A stretch of DNA of 64,000 nt from assembly GCA_027475525.1 (NCBI GenBank), contig JAMWFC010000070.1, positions 620,001 to 684,000 of the forward strand, written 5' to 3'. Below are positions 32,662 through 48,055 of the stretch, piece after piece; within the stretch, counting starts at the first letter, position 1, and every line of letters starts with the position of its first letter. The position numbers were made by a program, and so were the translations under genes. The DNA comes from Macrolepiota albuminosa. Taxonomy: Eukaryota; Basidiomycota; Agaricomycetes; Agaricales; Agaricaceae. Under the pieces are notes generated by a model. That model was not told where the DNA came from, did not search any database, and saw nothing but the letters and a program-made list of their open reading frames with translations.

Positions 32662-33609
32662 ATGTCTCATCTTGTGTCGTCTGCTTCTAATGCCACCCTT
32701 ACGGTTATCGCCTCATGTTGGCCCAATGCTCCTCGTACCATGTGACAATTTGCTCCTCTCCGCCACTCCTATGATTATCCTGTCCATCTCCATGCGTTCT
32801 TCGTTTTCGTGGGTCCTGAATAACATTTTTCCAGTGATGACAATAGGATATCTGCTTATGAAAGGTGCGCATTCTGCGGGATGGACACCCATTCCTGTGG
32901 GAACCAGTGCTCACATCCTTGGTATTCTCGGTGTTATTCCATCAGCTACGACACCAACTCCAGAACAATTGTACAACGTGAGCAATTCAAACTCGGCTTC
33001 TTTTCTTCATGTTGCTTCCTTCTGTCCTTCTTCCTGGCTTCGATTCCGTATTTGCATTTTGCCGTTCTTCTCGTGGTTATTTCGCATCCGTCACGGTACA
33101 TGCGGCGCGTTTCCTTGCATTTACCATAACGCGTTATGATTTACTCCCGCAGCATTGCACTCACCTTAACTCTTCATATATTTAGGAAATGGCTCCCGAT
33201 CTGCGGCGTAAAGTAGATGCGGCCAGGGCTCTGCGTATAGCGCGTGAAGCTGAGATGAAGAAACAAGTAGATGCGCAGGTCAGCCAGTCATCCATCCCGA
33301 TTGCTCGTACCAATCTGATTTTGAAGCTGAGATGAAGAAACAAGTAGATGCGCAGGTCAGCCAGTCATCCATCCCGATTGCTCGTACCAATCTGATTTCG
33401 TCCTTGCATATACTTGCACCTTTCCTTTGCTCGTCGCACGAACGCTTGCTTGTTCATTACAAAAACAAATGACGCATGACCTCTTATCCGACGCTTGTTC
33501 TGTTCGTACACCCGGCTCACCCGATCCATGATACACGCACGCACCTGCTTTAGCTCGCAAACCAAGCTCGGCCAGAAGATGAGAAGCCCATTTGGGCAGA
33601 CTCAAAGTA
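32662..33609 (+). CDS. Small conserved-looking protein, function unknown
   Basis: A chain of small exons with good splice sites gives a protein of about 119 residues: MSHLVSSASNATLTVIASCW, PNAP, LMTIGYLLMKGAHSAGWTPI, PVGTSAHILGILGVIPSATT, PTPEQLYN, EMAPDLRRKVDAARALRIAR, EAEMKKQVDAQ and LANQARPEDEKPIWADSK (TAA 33607-33609). The centre is weakly hydrophobic (possible single membrane segment) and the C-terminal half is a charged helix. I do not recognise the family. The end KPIWADSK resembles small mitochondrial or ER assembly proteins only loosely. A seam (33245-33398) duplicates part of the last-but-one exon and its donor. Confidence 0.55.
33245..33398. repeat. 77-bp tandem duplication (assembly seam 18)
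   Basis: Period 77, in the small unknown gene at 32662-33609. Confidence 0.95.
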
Positions 33610-35524
33610 ACCCCTCCAACTTACCTTCATACTTCCGTCTGTATCCAGATCCCCCGGGATCAAAGTCACAAAGTGTCAGTCACTCCGATGTAAATTATAT
33701 TTTTGCCCGGACCCAGATAAAATATCCACTGTCACACCAGTTTTACTTTATTGAATCCGAGAACCCACTCGAGCGGTAGATTTTCAAACTTATTTGATTT
33801 AAATGTTGACGTCTGGCATGGATGCTATGTTTGCCGAGGCATGTGTGAAGGTTATCCTTATATGGGCAATCACCCGGGCCCGAACACACTTGGCGCGATC
33901 ATCAGAGTTCCTTGCCACAGAGTTTGTTCAGGGTATGTTTCCTGTAGAACCGCCGTTGCGGGCATTTGCCGGAATTACACAGAAGCGACAATAATTGGAA
34001 GCATCAGGCATGTATTCATCACCGCCAATCGCCGGAGTAATCGTGTCGTACAAAGATGTACGGATGTACAAATCATGCTGCGGTGATTGGAGCGAAACAA
34101 GAAAGCGCGGGGAGTAATCGTGTCGTACAAAGATGTACGGATGTACAAATCATGCTGCGGTGATTGGAGCGAAACAAGAAAGCGCGGAGCAATTATCAAC
34201 AACGGGGCGCTTCAGTGCAACCGCCCATACTTCATTCAACATGACAACCACATATGTACAACAATTATCAAGAACAGATTAGACTACTAAACGTTTGACC
34301 TCCTGACGCCACCAGTATTGCATAGATCATTAAGGTGATGAACAGCTTGAAGAGAAAAGCATGGGTCAGTTTATGCTTCTTTTCCGCTGGAAACGGGGTA
34401 TGCTTAATCGTTATATATCATGCCAAGACTTGCAGCTTTGTTACCAGCCATGGTTGCGCGCGAATTGTCAATTGAAACATTAAAGTCTGTTCATGCCTGT
34501 AAATCGGCTCCAATACGTGAAAAAGAACTCGAACACATGCAAGCCCAAGTCAAAAGGTCATTGAACGCATAAACATTCGTAGTCCGTGTCCGGAAGTTGA
34601 TACAAATCAAGAGCCACAAACTCAGGTTTCGCTTCCATGATAGAACTTGACCTCGAGATCGAGTCACAAGTCTTTTGTTGGAAGTATCTTGTGATGATGG
34701 CGTTGTGCGATTCAAGCGAGGCTCCAGGATCTTGGCGTGGCGGCCTCCAGTAAATTGAATCAGATAGCCCCCCAGGTAACCAAGTAAGGTCAAGGGTAAG
34801 GGTAAGAGCACCCGCAAAATCATCATGGCGCTCAAAAAGGCTACTCTGAACTTGTCACGCCACATTATTTCTGCCTGACGTCGGGTCAAAGCCGAGGGTT
34901 TATTCCTGCGAACATTATGAAGGCGATAAATTGTAACTCGAGCGAATTTGGAGATTAGACCACGTATCCGTGGCTGTCATGCACAAATTTGTAATCAAAT
35001 CATCTCTGACCGCTGAATGTACATAGTTCACCTCATATGCCTCAGAAAACATCCCTGTCAGACCGATCTAGGCTTGTTCCGGTCATACTTGAAGGGAAAC
35101 GGACTAGATTTCTTGATCGCTACTCTCTTACGTGGATGCTGTTGGGAATACCAAGGCAACCAGTGATACAACATGATGAGACGAAAAGGGATCGAGCGGG
35201 AAAATCTTTGTTGGTCCAGATATCAAATTTATAAGGATAGATTATTCGAAACCAGATTGACAGAAAACAGAAAACGATGGAGTTGATGAGACTTCTAGAT
35301 GAGCTACAAGGAGTGTTGAATGGTGATCAATAGGCATTAAAAAAAGAATAGGAGGCGAGGCGATGCAATGAATTCTAAACCTTCCTTACCTAACATCAGG
35401 GAAGATTGTCAATTTGAAACCAAGAAAATAAGCAACAGAGGTTTTAAGATTGATTCAGAGACTAACCCTGAAAGACTAATGACTTTCAATTACGTCGCAC
35501 GCTCTTCATGAGTCACTCTAGGAC
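33610..35524. other. Gene-poor stretch with one weak minus-strand open frame
   Basis: No recognised gene in 1.9 kb. The longest frame is 34491-34889 on the minus strand (about 132 codons), with a hydrophobic run AFLSAMMILRVLLPLPLTLL followed by a basic region and a Trp/Leu-rich stretch. It has no family features that I know and could be chance. A seam is at 34034-34187. The part from 34890 to 35500 is AT-rich and empty. Confidence 0.35.
34034..34187. repeat. 77-bp tandem duplication (assembly seam 19)
   Basis: Period 77, intergenic. Confidence 0.95.
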
Positions 35525-37306
35525 CTAGAAAAGGCTCGTAAGTAACAAACGATTCAGCAGATGAAGGCAGATTTTATACAATGATGACTGGGAGGAATCC
35601 TTAGAATTTATACGTGAGGTAGTGTCCGCGGCATTGGGATTGGGTATTAGTGATACAGGGGTCACCTCCCCGTTTGCAACAGGGCTGTCGTTGGAAAGGT
35701 TGCCTCCTAAAATGACACCAGCAGTGGCAACTGTACTCAATGCGACGTTGCGGGTGCTGTATGGAGATGGAGATGGACTTCGACACTTCGAAGACGACGA
35801 TGCCGGTCCGGGTAGAGGTGGAGTGTGACTGCGTCCGATCGACAAAGAGAGTAAATCTCTGTTAATATCAAGAGAATTCCCTTGGAGCGGGGTGGATGCA
35901 AATCGGCTAGAAGCAGAGGTGGATGGGGATGACGAGATGCTTGTCGGATTTGCTGAAGAAGAATCTAAAGTCGAAGTTCCTACAGCTGAGGTTGAAGTTG
36001 CAGCTGATTCAGCCACTGCTGCGGCTGCTGCGGCTTCTTGCTTTCTCTTCTCCTCGGCCTCCTTGCGCTGGTGTTCCTCATGGTCGATTATGGACAGTCT
36101 CATAGCTTCCATTACCATCAACTTTCCGTGCAACTTAGTCAGGACCAAGAAGTTCTTTGTAGCAAAGGGGATGCTCACTTCTTCAAGATCTTGGCCGCCC
36201 AATCCCAGAATTTGTTCAAAGTTCTGGTTTTGGGCCTGCTGACGCCTTCGTGTTCTTCTACTCCCTCCATTGTCAATACCTTCGGCTTGTGCCTCTTCCG
36301 GACTCAACGCGTGGACTCTTCCACTAGTTACACCAACAGGAATGAGTCTATCTCCTACTTGGCGCATAATTATCCTTCTGTTCGCACGACGCGCAACTGC
36401 TGCACGAACTGCAGCCAACTTGGCTTCCCAGTCGGGACGAATTTGATCTAAATATGATAAGTCTTCTAAAAAGTTATATAGAATCAATAGGCGTACCGGT
36501 TGTTACAACTTCCGGACTGTCGGCTCCGAAGCTCTTCTGACGTCGTTTGTGAGTAGGATAAGATGGTGCCGGTGATTGCTGCTGGCTTCTCGACGATTCA
36601 GCAAATAACGACTGCGATATGAGCGCATCAAATGATTTAGACCTTGATTTTCAATGACTGTACGAGTTGCTCACGTTTTCGCAACCAATACCAGCACGCC
36701 ATGGTGGTGGTGTATAAACAACCCCGAAGTTTTCTTGGACACAATACGGGCATGCGGCTGGTTCGGAGACAATATGGGTGGTGGTTGGTTCATTCCGTTT
36801 GATTTGTACAAAGCATTCTGTACAGATTGCTTGGTCACAACATCTAGAATGGTTTATGTTTGGCGGATAATACTACAATACGTCCATAAGGCAAATGGAA
36901 ACAAGGAGTGATGCAGACACACCAAGAAACAGATAGGACATTCAACAGCCCCTCTGTATACCGCTGCCTCTGGTTTGCTGGGTTCTTTCAAAGATCCCGT
37001 TCGTTTGCTTGCCTTCGCGAGAGCATGAGACTGGGCTGGTGTTTCGATGCGCGTGACGGTTTCGTGGCTATCGAGGTCTGATGTCGGCAGCTCCTTTCTT
37101 GCAGCAAGAATCTGGTCATCATCCCAGTTCTCATCGTAGTCCTCGAGAGGTCTATAGAAAGGCGCCAAACGTCGTGCACATATGAATTGCGTAACCACAT
37201 CTTGATTCCAGTCTCGTGGGCCGGTATAGATGCCCTGAGGAGTAAGAGATCCATAATCAACACTCTCATCGTGATGACCACGTCCCGACGATGAACTGTT
37301 GCCCAT
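35525..37306 (-). CDS. SIP5: Sip5-like RING-type zinc-binding protein
   Basis: Start [20 protein letters not shown] (ATG 37304-37306), a possible N-myristoylation signal (MGNSSS). Next are [20 protein letters not shown] and [20 protein letters not shown]. After [20 protein letters not shown] comes [20 protein letters not shown] then [20 protein letters not shown], a RING-like cysteine/histidine set. [40 protein letters not shown] and [20 protein letters not shown] follow, then a Ser/Thr-rich tail. This order is that of fungal Sip5, a yeast interactor of Snf1 kinase and the Reg1/Glc7 phosphatase. The 3' end (35525) assumes no further intron. Confidence 0.85.
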
Positions 37307-37996
37307 TGTGACCGGCCACCTCCGTAATGGATGCTTGGGTTATGATAAGTTCAACAGTCCTCGCACCCAGTGTCAAGTCCACACAGCAGTTGATGGTTAT
37401 TTGTCAGGTGGCGCTGCAGATCGCTTGACTCATCGTCCTACATACATCATCCATCACCACATGCGGGATGAGAATATGTGTGGTTCTTCCTGGCTATGTT
37501 CGTTGGCAGAATTGAAAACGCTTAGGGTTACCAGGGCCAGTTCAGAAACCATCACGATGTACATTATCGCAAGATTTGATTTTTTTCTCAACGATCTCAT
37601 AAAAAGCTGACTGGTGTATGCCCTCGCAACACACATACGAGAATTACTTAGGTCAAGGGCTTCGGACCCAAAAAAGGACCCAAAAGGAACTTGGCATGGA
37701 TGTAAGAGTCGATAAGCGTGATTGGTCTCCATTCTTGAACCATGACCTCCGGTTACACACTGATCCCATATATGCGTCTTGACGGCCAAGATTGACTCAC
37801 TTGTACAGCTCTTGTTGCAATTCCTCGAAATGGAATCCTCATCCTACACATCCAAAGTGGCCACGTCACTTTGGCACGTGCGTCAGTATTTTTGGCGATC
37901 AAGATATTTACACGCCTCTCCCATTGACCCTATAATTTCTGGTTGTCGAGTGCATTTGTGATTTCTTCACTTTTGTTTTCGCCTCTGTCGTCCGTC
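37307..37996. promoter_or_regulatory. Divergent SIP5/SERCA intergenic region
   Basis: 690 bp between two divergent start codons, so both promoters must be here. Open frames inside it are short and featureless. No RNA gene or repeat is visible. Confidence 0.4.
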
Positions 37997-41586
<3,590 letters not shown>

Positions 41587-42052
41587 TACATACCATATGT
41601 ACCCGTAGGAAATAAATCACTATACATTGATCTCCTGCATGGTTTTCGCATTGGGAATAGCACGGATTTTCCCGTTTATCCGCATCGGCAGAAGTTTCTT
41701 CTGTGTCGTTTACATAAGTAGGGATGCATAAACAAGCTACCTCTGATGTGTTTTCTTCGCATTTTTGTACTGAAGCTGCAAATTTACCCAGACAGAATAT
41801 GGAGCCGTTTTCCGGAGGATTAAATATATATTTTCAGGGTGGTTACAATGCACCATGATGCCGCCGTGAGGTTTCCCATCACGTAAGTTGATCATGTTTG
41901 TAGTTGAAGGGATTGTCACATTAACTCCACATTTTGTTTGACTGATCAAGTCTACTCTCTGCCGATTGTCATTCTTTTTCTTAACCGTCCTCTCTTTCAC
42001 GGCACTTGTGCCACTTGCGTTCTTTACACAATCAGTCCAACCTCAAATAATA
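41587..42052. other. Intergenic region between SERCA and first DPBB gene
   Basis: 466 bp without a gene. It holds the SERCA 3' end and the promoter of the next gene; pyrimidine-rich near 41960-42030, just before the ATG. Confidence 0.35.
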
Positions 42053-43007
42053 ATGCGATCTTTCGCACCTTTTGTCTTCGCTCTCGTGTCTCTCGTACTT
42101 TCGACCCTCGCTCGCCATAATTCCGGTACTTCTCTCCGAAAACCTCACGCTCGTAAATCTTCGAATACTTTATCAACAAACATTACCGTTGGGGGTGAGG
42201 GAAAGGCGTTGAAGAGAAGATTTGGCCCAGATGCCAGGTTCTCGTTCTATAAACCTGGGCTGGGGGCTTGCGGCCAAACAAACGGCCGAAACGATTTTGT
42301 AAAGGCACTACCTGTCTCAGCAAGCTCTATTTGCTAACAAAATTCCAGATTGTCGCGTTAAATCAAGAAGTAAGCATTTCGAAGTAACGAGAAGTCCTTG
42401 GCTAATCTCCACTTTCAGCAATACGGAAATGGTGAGAACTGCTTCAAAGCAATCACAATCACATATAAGGGCAAGAGCACTCAGGCAACAATCGTGGACA
42501 AGGTAAAATCCGTCCACTTACCTCCTTGACCAGCTCACTCACCACAAACAGTGTATGGAGTGTCCGTACGCGGCTCTCGACTTTTCGCCCGGCCTATTCG
42601 ATTTCTTTGGGCCCGAATCTGCTGGTTATCTCTATGGGTCTTGGGAATTTGGATCTGGAGAGCCCAAGACGACGTCTACCCCAAAGCCAGATCCAACTAC
42701 GACAAAGGTGAAGTCAACGACCACGTGGACACCTGAGCCCACGACCAGTTCGACTACTAGTACTACGGAAAAGATGACAACTTCTACATCCACTCATTCT
42801 TCAACGCCGTCTTCCTCTTCCTCCGCGGCGTCGAGTACTACCAAGACTTCCCCATCAGCTACTTCCAGGAGTTCTTCTGCTACTACCACCCCATCAAGTA
42901 CCGCCATCGCTGTTCCTACTAATGTTTTGGGCCAGTTAGACTTGGTGATGTCGAATTTGGGCGCTATACTCATTGGAGGAGTGCTCAATGGGGCTGGCGG
43001 ACAATAA
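42053..43007 (+). CDS. Secreted double-psi beta-barrel (RlpA/barwin-like) protein, paralogue 1
   Basis: Signal peptide MRSFAPFVFALVSLVLSTLA, then a pro-region ending in the dibasic site GKALKRRF. The DPBB domain follows: FSFYKPGLGACGQTNGRNDF, a 21-nt microexon IVALNQE (42349-42369), QYGNGENCFKAITITYKGKS and TQATIVDKCMECPYAALDFS with PGLFDFFGPESAGYLYGSWE. The tail is Ser/Thr-rich with WTPEPTTSSTT and ends hydrophobic (LDLVMSNLGAILIGGVLNG). Such fungal proteins resemble expansin/barwin-like proteins but lack the catalytic domain of plant expansins; many are induced in fruiting or plant contact. Three paralogues lie in 8 kb here. The hydrophobic end could be a GPI signal or a conserved C-terminal helix. 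Confidence 0.85.
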
Positions 43008-43272
43008 GTGGACTTTTTTTCTACATCTTAATGTGTAATTACTTTTCTTTTAGTTTCAAGGCCTTACTAGCTACAATGAACATGGAATATACTTTTTGTT
43101 GCTTCATCCATTGGAAATAAACCATAAAATTTGTTGTTATTTGGGAAAGACATCTCCGAATTTTGCAGGGACGATTGTTCATTTTTATTCCCCTCGCTTC
43201 GTACTCAAGGCCGCCGCCTTACGCGTTCTTTCATCCTACGCTCGTTATCACTTTGAGACGTCGAGATTTGCA

Positions 43273-44358
43273 ATGCTAGCAAATCTTTTCAGTCTTTCTC
43301 TTCTTCTCGCGGCACCTTTAGTCGTCTGGGCTAATCCTCATGGATCATACCATTATAATCGCCACGTCGAGATTGCGAGGCGTCAAACAGGAGATGTCCA
43401 ACTTTTTAAACGTTTCTCGAGTGCTAGATGGACGTTCTACGATGTTGGACTGTGAGTGACAGCTGCTATCTGTTAATGACATTCGCAATCAATGCCATTT
43501 CCTTTAGTGGTGCGTGTGGCAAATGGAACGTTGCGTCCGACTTCGTGCGTCATATCCTCTATGTAAATTGTAACTTTTGATGAGCCTATTAATCGTTAGA
43601 TTGTCGCTTTGAATAGTGCTGTGCGTTATTGTCACTTTCTGTGCTAGACGAATATTTATCAGAAATCAGCAATTTGGAGGGGGTTATCCGGGTCCCAATT
43701 GCTTCAAGCAGATTACCATGACCTACAATGGCAAGACTACCACTGCTACCATCATGGACGAGGTTTGTCGCACTCATCGTCTAATAACTTGAGCCTGATG
43801 TCCCGTTAGTGTCCTGGATGTCCTTATGGTGGCCTTGATTTGTCCCGTGGACTTTTCACATTCTTTGCGCCAGAATCTGTCGGTGTCCTTTCAGGTAATT
43901 GGCACTTTAACGATGACGGTGGCGACGACGGCAGTCCTGCCCCCCCTCCTCCCCCTCCTCCCCCTCCTCCTCCTCCCCCGCCGCCAAAGACATCCAAATA
44001 CGTTGCCCCGACCACCAGCACCAAACAAACAACCAAAACCACCCCCGCATGGACTCCTGATCCCACTACCTACTGGACTCCGGACCCTACCACTACCACT
44101 ACCACCAAGAGAAGGACAAGCACTACTTCCAGTCCTCGTCCTCCATCTTCCACCACGTCTTCCACTAGTACTAGCCGCAGCACTAGCGCTGCTCCTTCCT
44201 CATCCTCGAAACATTCGTCCTCGACTTCTTCCATTCATACTACCTCTTCACCCGCCATCCCCTCAGCGACACATTCGTCCACGAACAGCGGTCACAACTT
44301 GGCTACTCTTGAACAGAGTTTCCTTGACTTGGGCGCGCTTGTGGTAGCAGCTGCCTAA
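43273..44358 (+). CDS. Secreted double-psi beta-barrel protein, paralogue 2
   Basis: Signal peptide MLANLFSLSLLLAAPLVVWA, pro-region with a dibasic site in QLFKRFSSARWTFYDVGL. The DPBB domain continues GACGKWNVASDF, microexon IVALNSA (43600-43620), QFGGGYPGPNCFKQITMTYN and TTATIMDECPGCPYGGLDLS, then RGLFTFFAPESVGVLSGNWH. A run of 15 prolines (codons from about 43942) joins it to a Thr/Ser-rich tail with WTPDPTTYWTPDPTTTTTT, ending LEQSFLDLGALVVAAA. It is tandem to paralogue 1 (265 bp between them) and closer in sequence to paralogue 3. A seam follows the stop (44374-44527). Confidence 0.85.
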
Positions 44359-45142
44359 GACCTAGCATATATTACGACGGAAGTGTCAGTGCGTAATGGA
44401 TCTGGGATCATCATTCTCGCCTGCCTTTCTCCGTTGTCTTATCTCAATAAACGACGGAAGTGTCAGTGCGTAATGGATCTGGGATCATCATTCTCGCCTG
44501 CCTTTCTCCGTTGTCTTATCTCAATAATTAGGACTGCTAACAATCAAGCACGATACCCACATTTTTACTTTCCTTATCATCCACGACATATATCAACCTT
44601 TCAAGTAATCTACTTCTATTTTGATGGTGGATAGCTACAGGATTCCGAGTGAATCTGATCGCGTTTCTTTTTTAAAACTTTCCATTTAGATAACTGTGAA
44701 CTATCTATCCTTTTTGAAGCCATGGCCGACGCTTCCACAAAGTGCAGCGTCACTCATTTGCCAGGGCAAACTGAGTTCTTTTTAGTATACTTATTCTCTG
44801 TGGTCCAACCTTTACGCGAACTGTCCGCCATATGACATGTGACATCGAGGCAAGCGCCGTGTGGGAGGGAGGGTTAGAAAAATCGCATCCCTATAGTCTG
44901 ACAGGCGAGGGGGAAACAGATCGTGGCGCCCTGAACCGCATTGTGGGGAATGAGCAGCTCAGCTAGAGCCTTTATACGGTCCTGGATAGTTTATTTTCAA
45001 GTACTACTGCAGTTTTCCTGAGCTTGGCAATGCAGGCAGGAAATGTAAACTTTGAACACTGGTAAACGAGATGATTGTTGTGATCAAAAGGAGTTTGAAA
45101 GCGCGTAAACCTTGTTTGTGAAAAACTGTGCAGGTGCCGGAA
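44359..45142. other. Intergenic region after DPBB paralogue 2
   Basis: 784 bp without a supported gene. It starts with a 77-bp seam (44374-44527) and then looks like promoter DNA for the H15-domain gene, with a TTTATACGG element near 44971. Confidence 0.35.
44374..44527. repeat. 77-bp tandem duplication (assembly seam 20)
   Basis: Period 77, just after DPBB paralogue 2. Confidence 0.95.
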
Positions 45143-47161
45143 ATGCAGACGAGCGGCCTGTACGCTTCTCCTCCACTACACCCTCTCTATCATCATCCAT
45201 ATCATCATGTACTTCCTGGTCTGTCTTCAGTTATATCGACTTACTTCTAGACCTGACTTTGTAATAGGGCCACAAGATCATGAACTCAAAAAGCAATACC
45301 TTTCGCTCTTACCGCCTCAGCAAATCATTGACATTTGCCTCAACTTTGACCTCCATGTCCCACCCTACGTGAAGAGCACAATATGGCCCCCAGATATCAA
45401 TGCTGCTATAGCAGCTATCCAGAAATCATGCACAGGGACACCTGTGGCGTCGAGTTCAACTTCAAGTGGCGAAAAAGCTGCAACAGACTTGTCTAAGGAA
45501 TCATCTCAGCCACCATCTACGGTTGTACAGTCAATAGAACAGCCAGCTGAAGCACAGCCGCCCGACAAGCCACCATCGCCCGCGCCAGACACCTCCCAAA
45601 CTTCCGCACAATCTGAGACTACAGCACCTTCTTCTTCAACACCTGCCACAGCGGCCACAGCTGCTCCTCAGCAACCGCCATATCCTCATCAGCCATACGG
45701 GTATGGTCATCCTCAAGCTGCCTATCCTCACGCACCGTACTACCAGGCTCCCCCTGGATACCCCCCATATCCCTCTCCGTATCCTTATCCTCTCCCTGGT
45801 CAATATCCACAACCACATCCGACATTTTCTCAACCTGCTTCTGTACCCTATGCTCCTCCGCCGACCCACCCTACCCATGCGCCGCCACAGCCTCACGATG
45901 TTTTCGTCACTAACCCTACTTCCACTGATGATCTTCCTAGTTATGAAGAGATGATTGCTGAAGCTCTCACTGATTCTGTGGATCCTGAGGGATGTGCGCC
46001 GAAAGACTTGTTCACCTGGATGGCAGCACGTTATCCTTTGCAGCAGAATTTTCGTCCATCTGCAAGTCAAGCTCTTCAAAAGGCGTTCAAGAGAGGGAGG
46101 TTTATCAAGAGTAGTAATGGGAAATATAGGCTTAATGCAACATGGGAAGGGGGTGCTGTAAGTTCTACTCCTTTACATTTTGTTAAACAATTTTTTTTAT
46201 CCCGGAATAGACATCAAGACGAACGACAAGACGTCCACAAACTCAAAATCCCACATCGGCTTCCCCTGCACCCCCATCCCCCTTCACACACGCGCCGCTT
46301 GTCCATCACAATCAGCCATCCCATGCTCCCGCGTTCCAGACACAACCATATGGTTATCCATTCCAACAACCGCCGCAGGGGTTCCCAGGTTACACACGAC
46401 CTGGACAAACACAAACCACACCAGCGGCCTCAGCCACCACGGCCACGACTTCAACTTCCGATGCCAGCCAAGCGACCTCTGTTCAGGACGCGTGGGAGGC
46501 GGCGCAAAACATTCTGAAGGCCATCAATTTCGATACGTTATTGTCTCTACCCAAGGAAGAATCAAACAATGTAGAACCGAATCAGCCTTCCGTTGGACCC
46601 AGCACTGCCGCTCCGCCCTCTACCAGTGGACCGTCGGCATCGGACATACCGCAGAACACAGCGGACACAACCGGCGCAGTGACCGACACGGAGGACTATT
46701 CTGCTGGTCGGGCAGAGCTTCAGGCGCATCTGGCGCTGCTGGCTGCTCAGTTGGCTGAGCTTTCACAGGAAGATGAAGCCGATCCTGTCGTACATTACCC
46801 CGTTGTCACGTCTCCTTCAGCTCCTCCCCCTTCTGCCGCTACTTGGATGACAGCCGTCGCCCCACCTGTCACAGCATCTCTTGTACCTCCCATGGCAAGC
46901 ATCCCACTCCCACTCCCACTCCCACTTCCGCCTCCACCCCAACAATCACAATCACAATCACAATCACAATCACAATCACAAACGCAGTATACTATGCCTT
47001 TGTATACGACCCCGGCGGATTCGGAAACAGCTCAGCAACATGCACCTCCAATACCGATGCCAACCGCTGCGCCCGCGCCCTTGCCACCCCCAGTGGAAGC
47101 CATACCAGCGGAGGAAGAGGAAGACAGTGATGATGATGATGATATGGAGGCGGTGATATGA
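45143..47161 (+). CDS. Linker-histone (H15) domain protein with long Pro/Gln-rich flanks
   Basis: Exon 1 starts MQTSGLYASPPLHPLYHHPY (ATG 45143) and ends VLPG; an intron leads to PQDHELKKQYLSLLPPQQII and DICLNFDLHVPPYVKSTIWP. A disordered Ser/Thr/Pro region and a Tyr/Pro-rich stretch (PHQPYGYGHPQAAYPHAPYY) follow. At about residues 245-315 is a winged-helix H15 domain: LPSYEEMIAEALTDSVDPEG, CAPKDLFTWMAARYPLQQNF, RPSASQALQKAFKRGRFIKS, SNGKYRLNATWEGG. After an intron come more Pro/Gln-rich sequence, a helix around SAGRAELQAHLALLAAQLAE, a SQSQSQSQ run coded by a CAATCA microsatellite (about 46945-46980), and an acidic end EEEEDSDDDDDMEAVI (TGA 47159-47161). It is far longer than a true H1 and its tails are acidic rather than Lys-rich, so a chromatin regulator is more likely than a bulk linker histone. 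Confidence 0.75.
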
Positions 47162-47643
47162 TTACGGCACATGTGTATTTTTTTTATACTTTAGGATCAA
47201 TGCTATCGCTTTCTTGCGTGTAATTAGATAGATGTTGGTGCTAAACTTACAAAACGTTCTTTGAGCTTTCAGATCAGCAGAAGACTCGATCCTTTGCAGA
47301 TCACGTACAAATTCAGGCAAAGCAACCCACTCATGACGAGGAAGTAATTGATTGGTTTTGACGATATAACAGTCCCCCATATATCGGTAGAAAGGGCCGT
47401 CCACAATACCTGGAATGTCAGGAAGCTGGAGGAAGACGCGGACAGCATGTCTACAGAAGAAATCGTGATCAGGGATTTGGGGAAGAACCGTCACACCCCT
47501 AGACGAAACATAACGTTCAATCTGGTCAACACAAAAGTCGTAGTAGATGGCAGCATCATGTTTGTACGCCAGACGGTCACTACCGACAATATCGGTGTAC
47601 CTGATTAGAAGAGCAGGGATAATTTCTAATTCCTGGAGAAAGT
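47162..47643 (-). CDS. Unrecognised minus-strand coding segment, 5' end not found
   Basis: A continuous minus-strand frame encodes ELEIIPALLIRYTDIVGSDR, LAYKHDAAIYYDFCVDQIER, YVSSRGVTVLPQIPDHDFFC, RHAVRVFLQLPDIPGIVDGP, FYRYMGDCYIVKTNQLLPRH and EWVALPEFVRDLQRIESSAD, then LKAQRTF. A GTAAGT donor after RTF and an acceptor at about 47215 would create a TAA stop across the junction. The composition (Tyr, Asp, Arg, Phe with alternating charges) looks genuinely coding, but I do not recognise the family and cannot find the start; upstream DNA is used by a plus-strand candidate. It may be a fragment. Confidence 0.4.
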
Positions 47644-47716
47644 GGAATATGAGAAGCAGGATTATTGCAGAGGAGACTGCGGGCAGTGCAGGAAAGCAAC
47701 TCGTTCTCCTTCTACC

Positions 47717-48055
47717 ATGTTGACCCCAGAGGCCTTCGTATTATTGACATTCCCAAATATCACTCTTTCGTTCTGTGGTCTCATTGAGACCGGTGTCCTC
47801 AACCTCGACTGTGTGACTGTCCAAGTCCCCAACACCTCCAATCCAGTCGATCGGGACGGGCGGCGGGCGGGCGGCCCGCCCGCCCATGTCTATCTCGTTC
47901 TTCATCTGAGTTCAATTGAAATTCCATTAGATCCTGAACGAATAATTCAAAGGACAGATGGGCAAGGGCAGCGAGTCTTCGACCCCACAAAGTCTGGTTC
48001 ACCGGATATCGTCATTTCTGTGTTTCTGCCCAGTCCAGACGAACCCTACTCTTAA
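47717..48055 (+). CDS. Possible N-terminal fragment of a spartin/senescence-domain protein
   Basis: The frame MLTPEAFVLLTFPNITLSFC then GLIETGVLNLDCVTVQVPNT, HVYLVLHLSSIEIPLDPERI and IQRTDGQGQRVFDPTKSG resembles the N-terminal part of fungal senescence/spartin-domain proteins, which bind lipids. It stops at TAA 48053-48055, directly before a good GTATGT donor; a further exon (LFEKFAAFFFVLLRGIWDNV, to about 48202) may follow if the stop is a sequencing error. The senescence domain itself is missing. A GC-rich hairpin (47865-47885) codes for the Arg/Gly/Pro linker. Truncated gene or gene fragment; the family match is from memory of patterns only. Confidence 0.35.
   Translation: MLTPEAFVLLTFPNITLSFCGLIETGVLNLDCVTVQVPNTSNPVDRDGRRAGGPPAHVYLVLHLSSIEIPLDPERIIQRTDGQGQRVFDPTKSGSPDIVISVFLPSPDEPYS

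Noticed and set aside
34491..34889. 132-codon minus-strand frame as a membrane protein gene
   Set aside because: No family features, no splice structure and no neighbouring support; kept only as a note in the gene-poor region.
43824..44066. Minus-strand open frame with a long poly-Gly run
   Set aside because: It is the antisense of the proline run in DPBB paralogue 2; the plus strand has domain, splice and paralogue support.
46940..46982. CAATCA tandem repeat as a possible regulatory or array element
   Set aside because: It is a simple microsatellite in the coding region that encodes the Ser-Gln run of the H15-domain protein.
47865..47885. GC-rich hairpin (8-bp stem GGGCGGGC/GCCCGCCC)
   Set aside because: Not followed by a T-run and lies in a probable coding segment; no support for a terminator or regulatory role.
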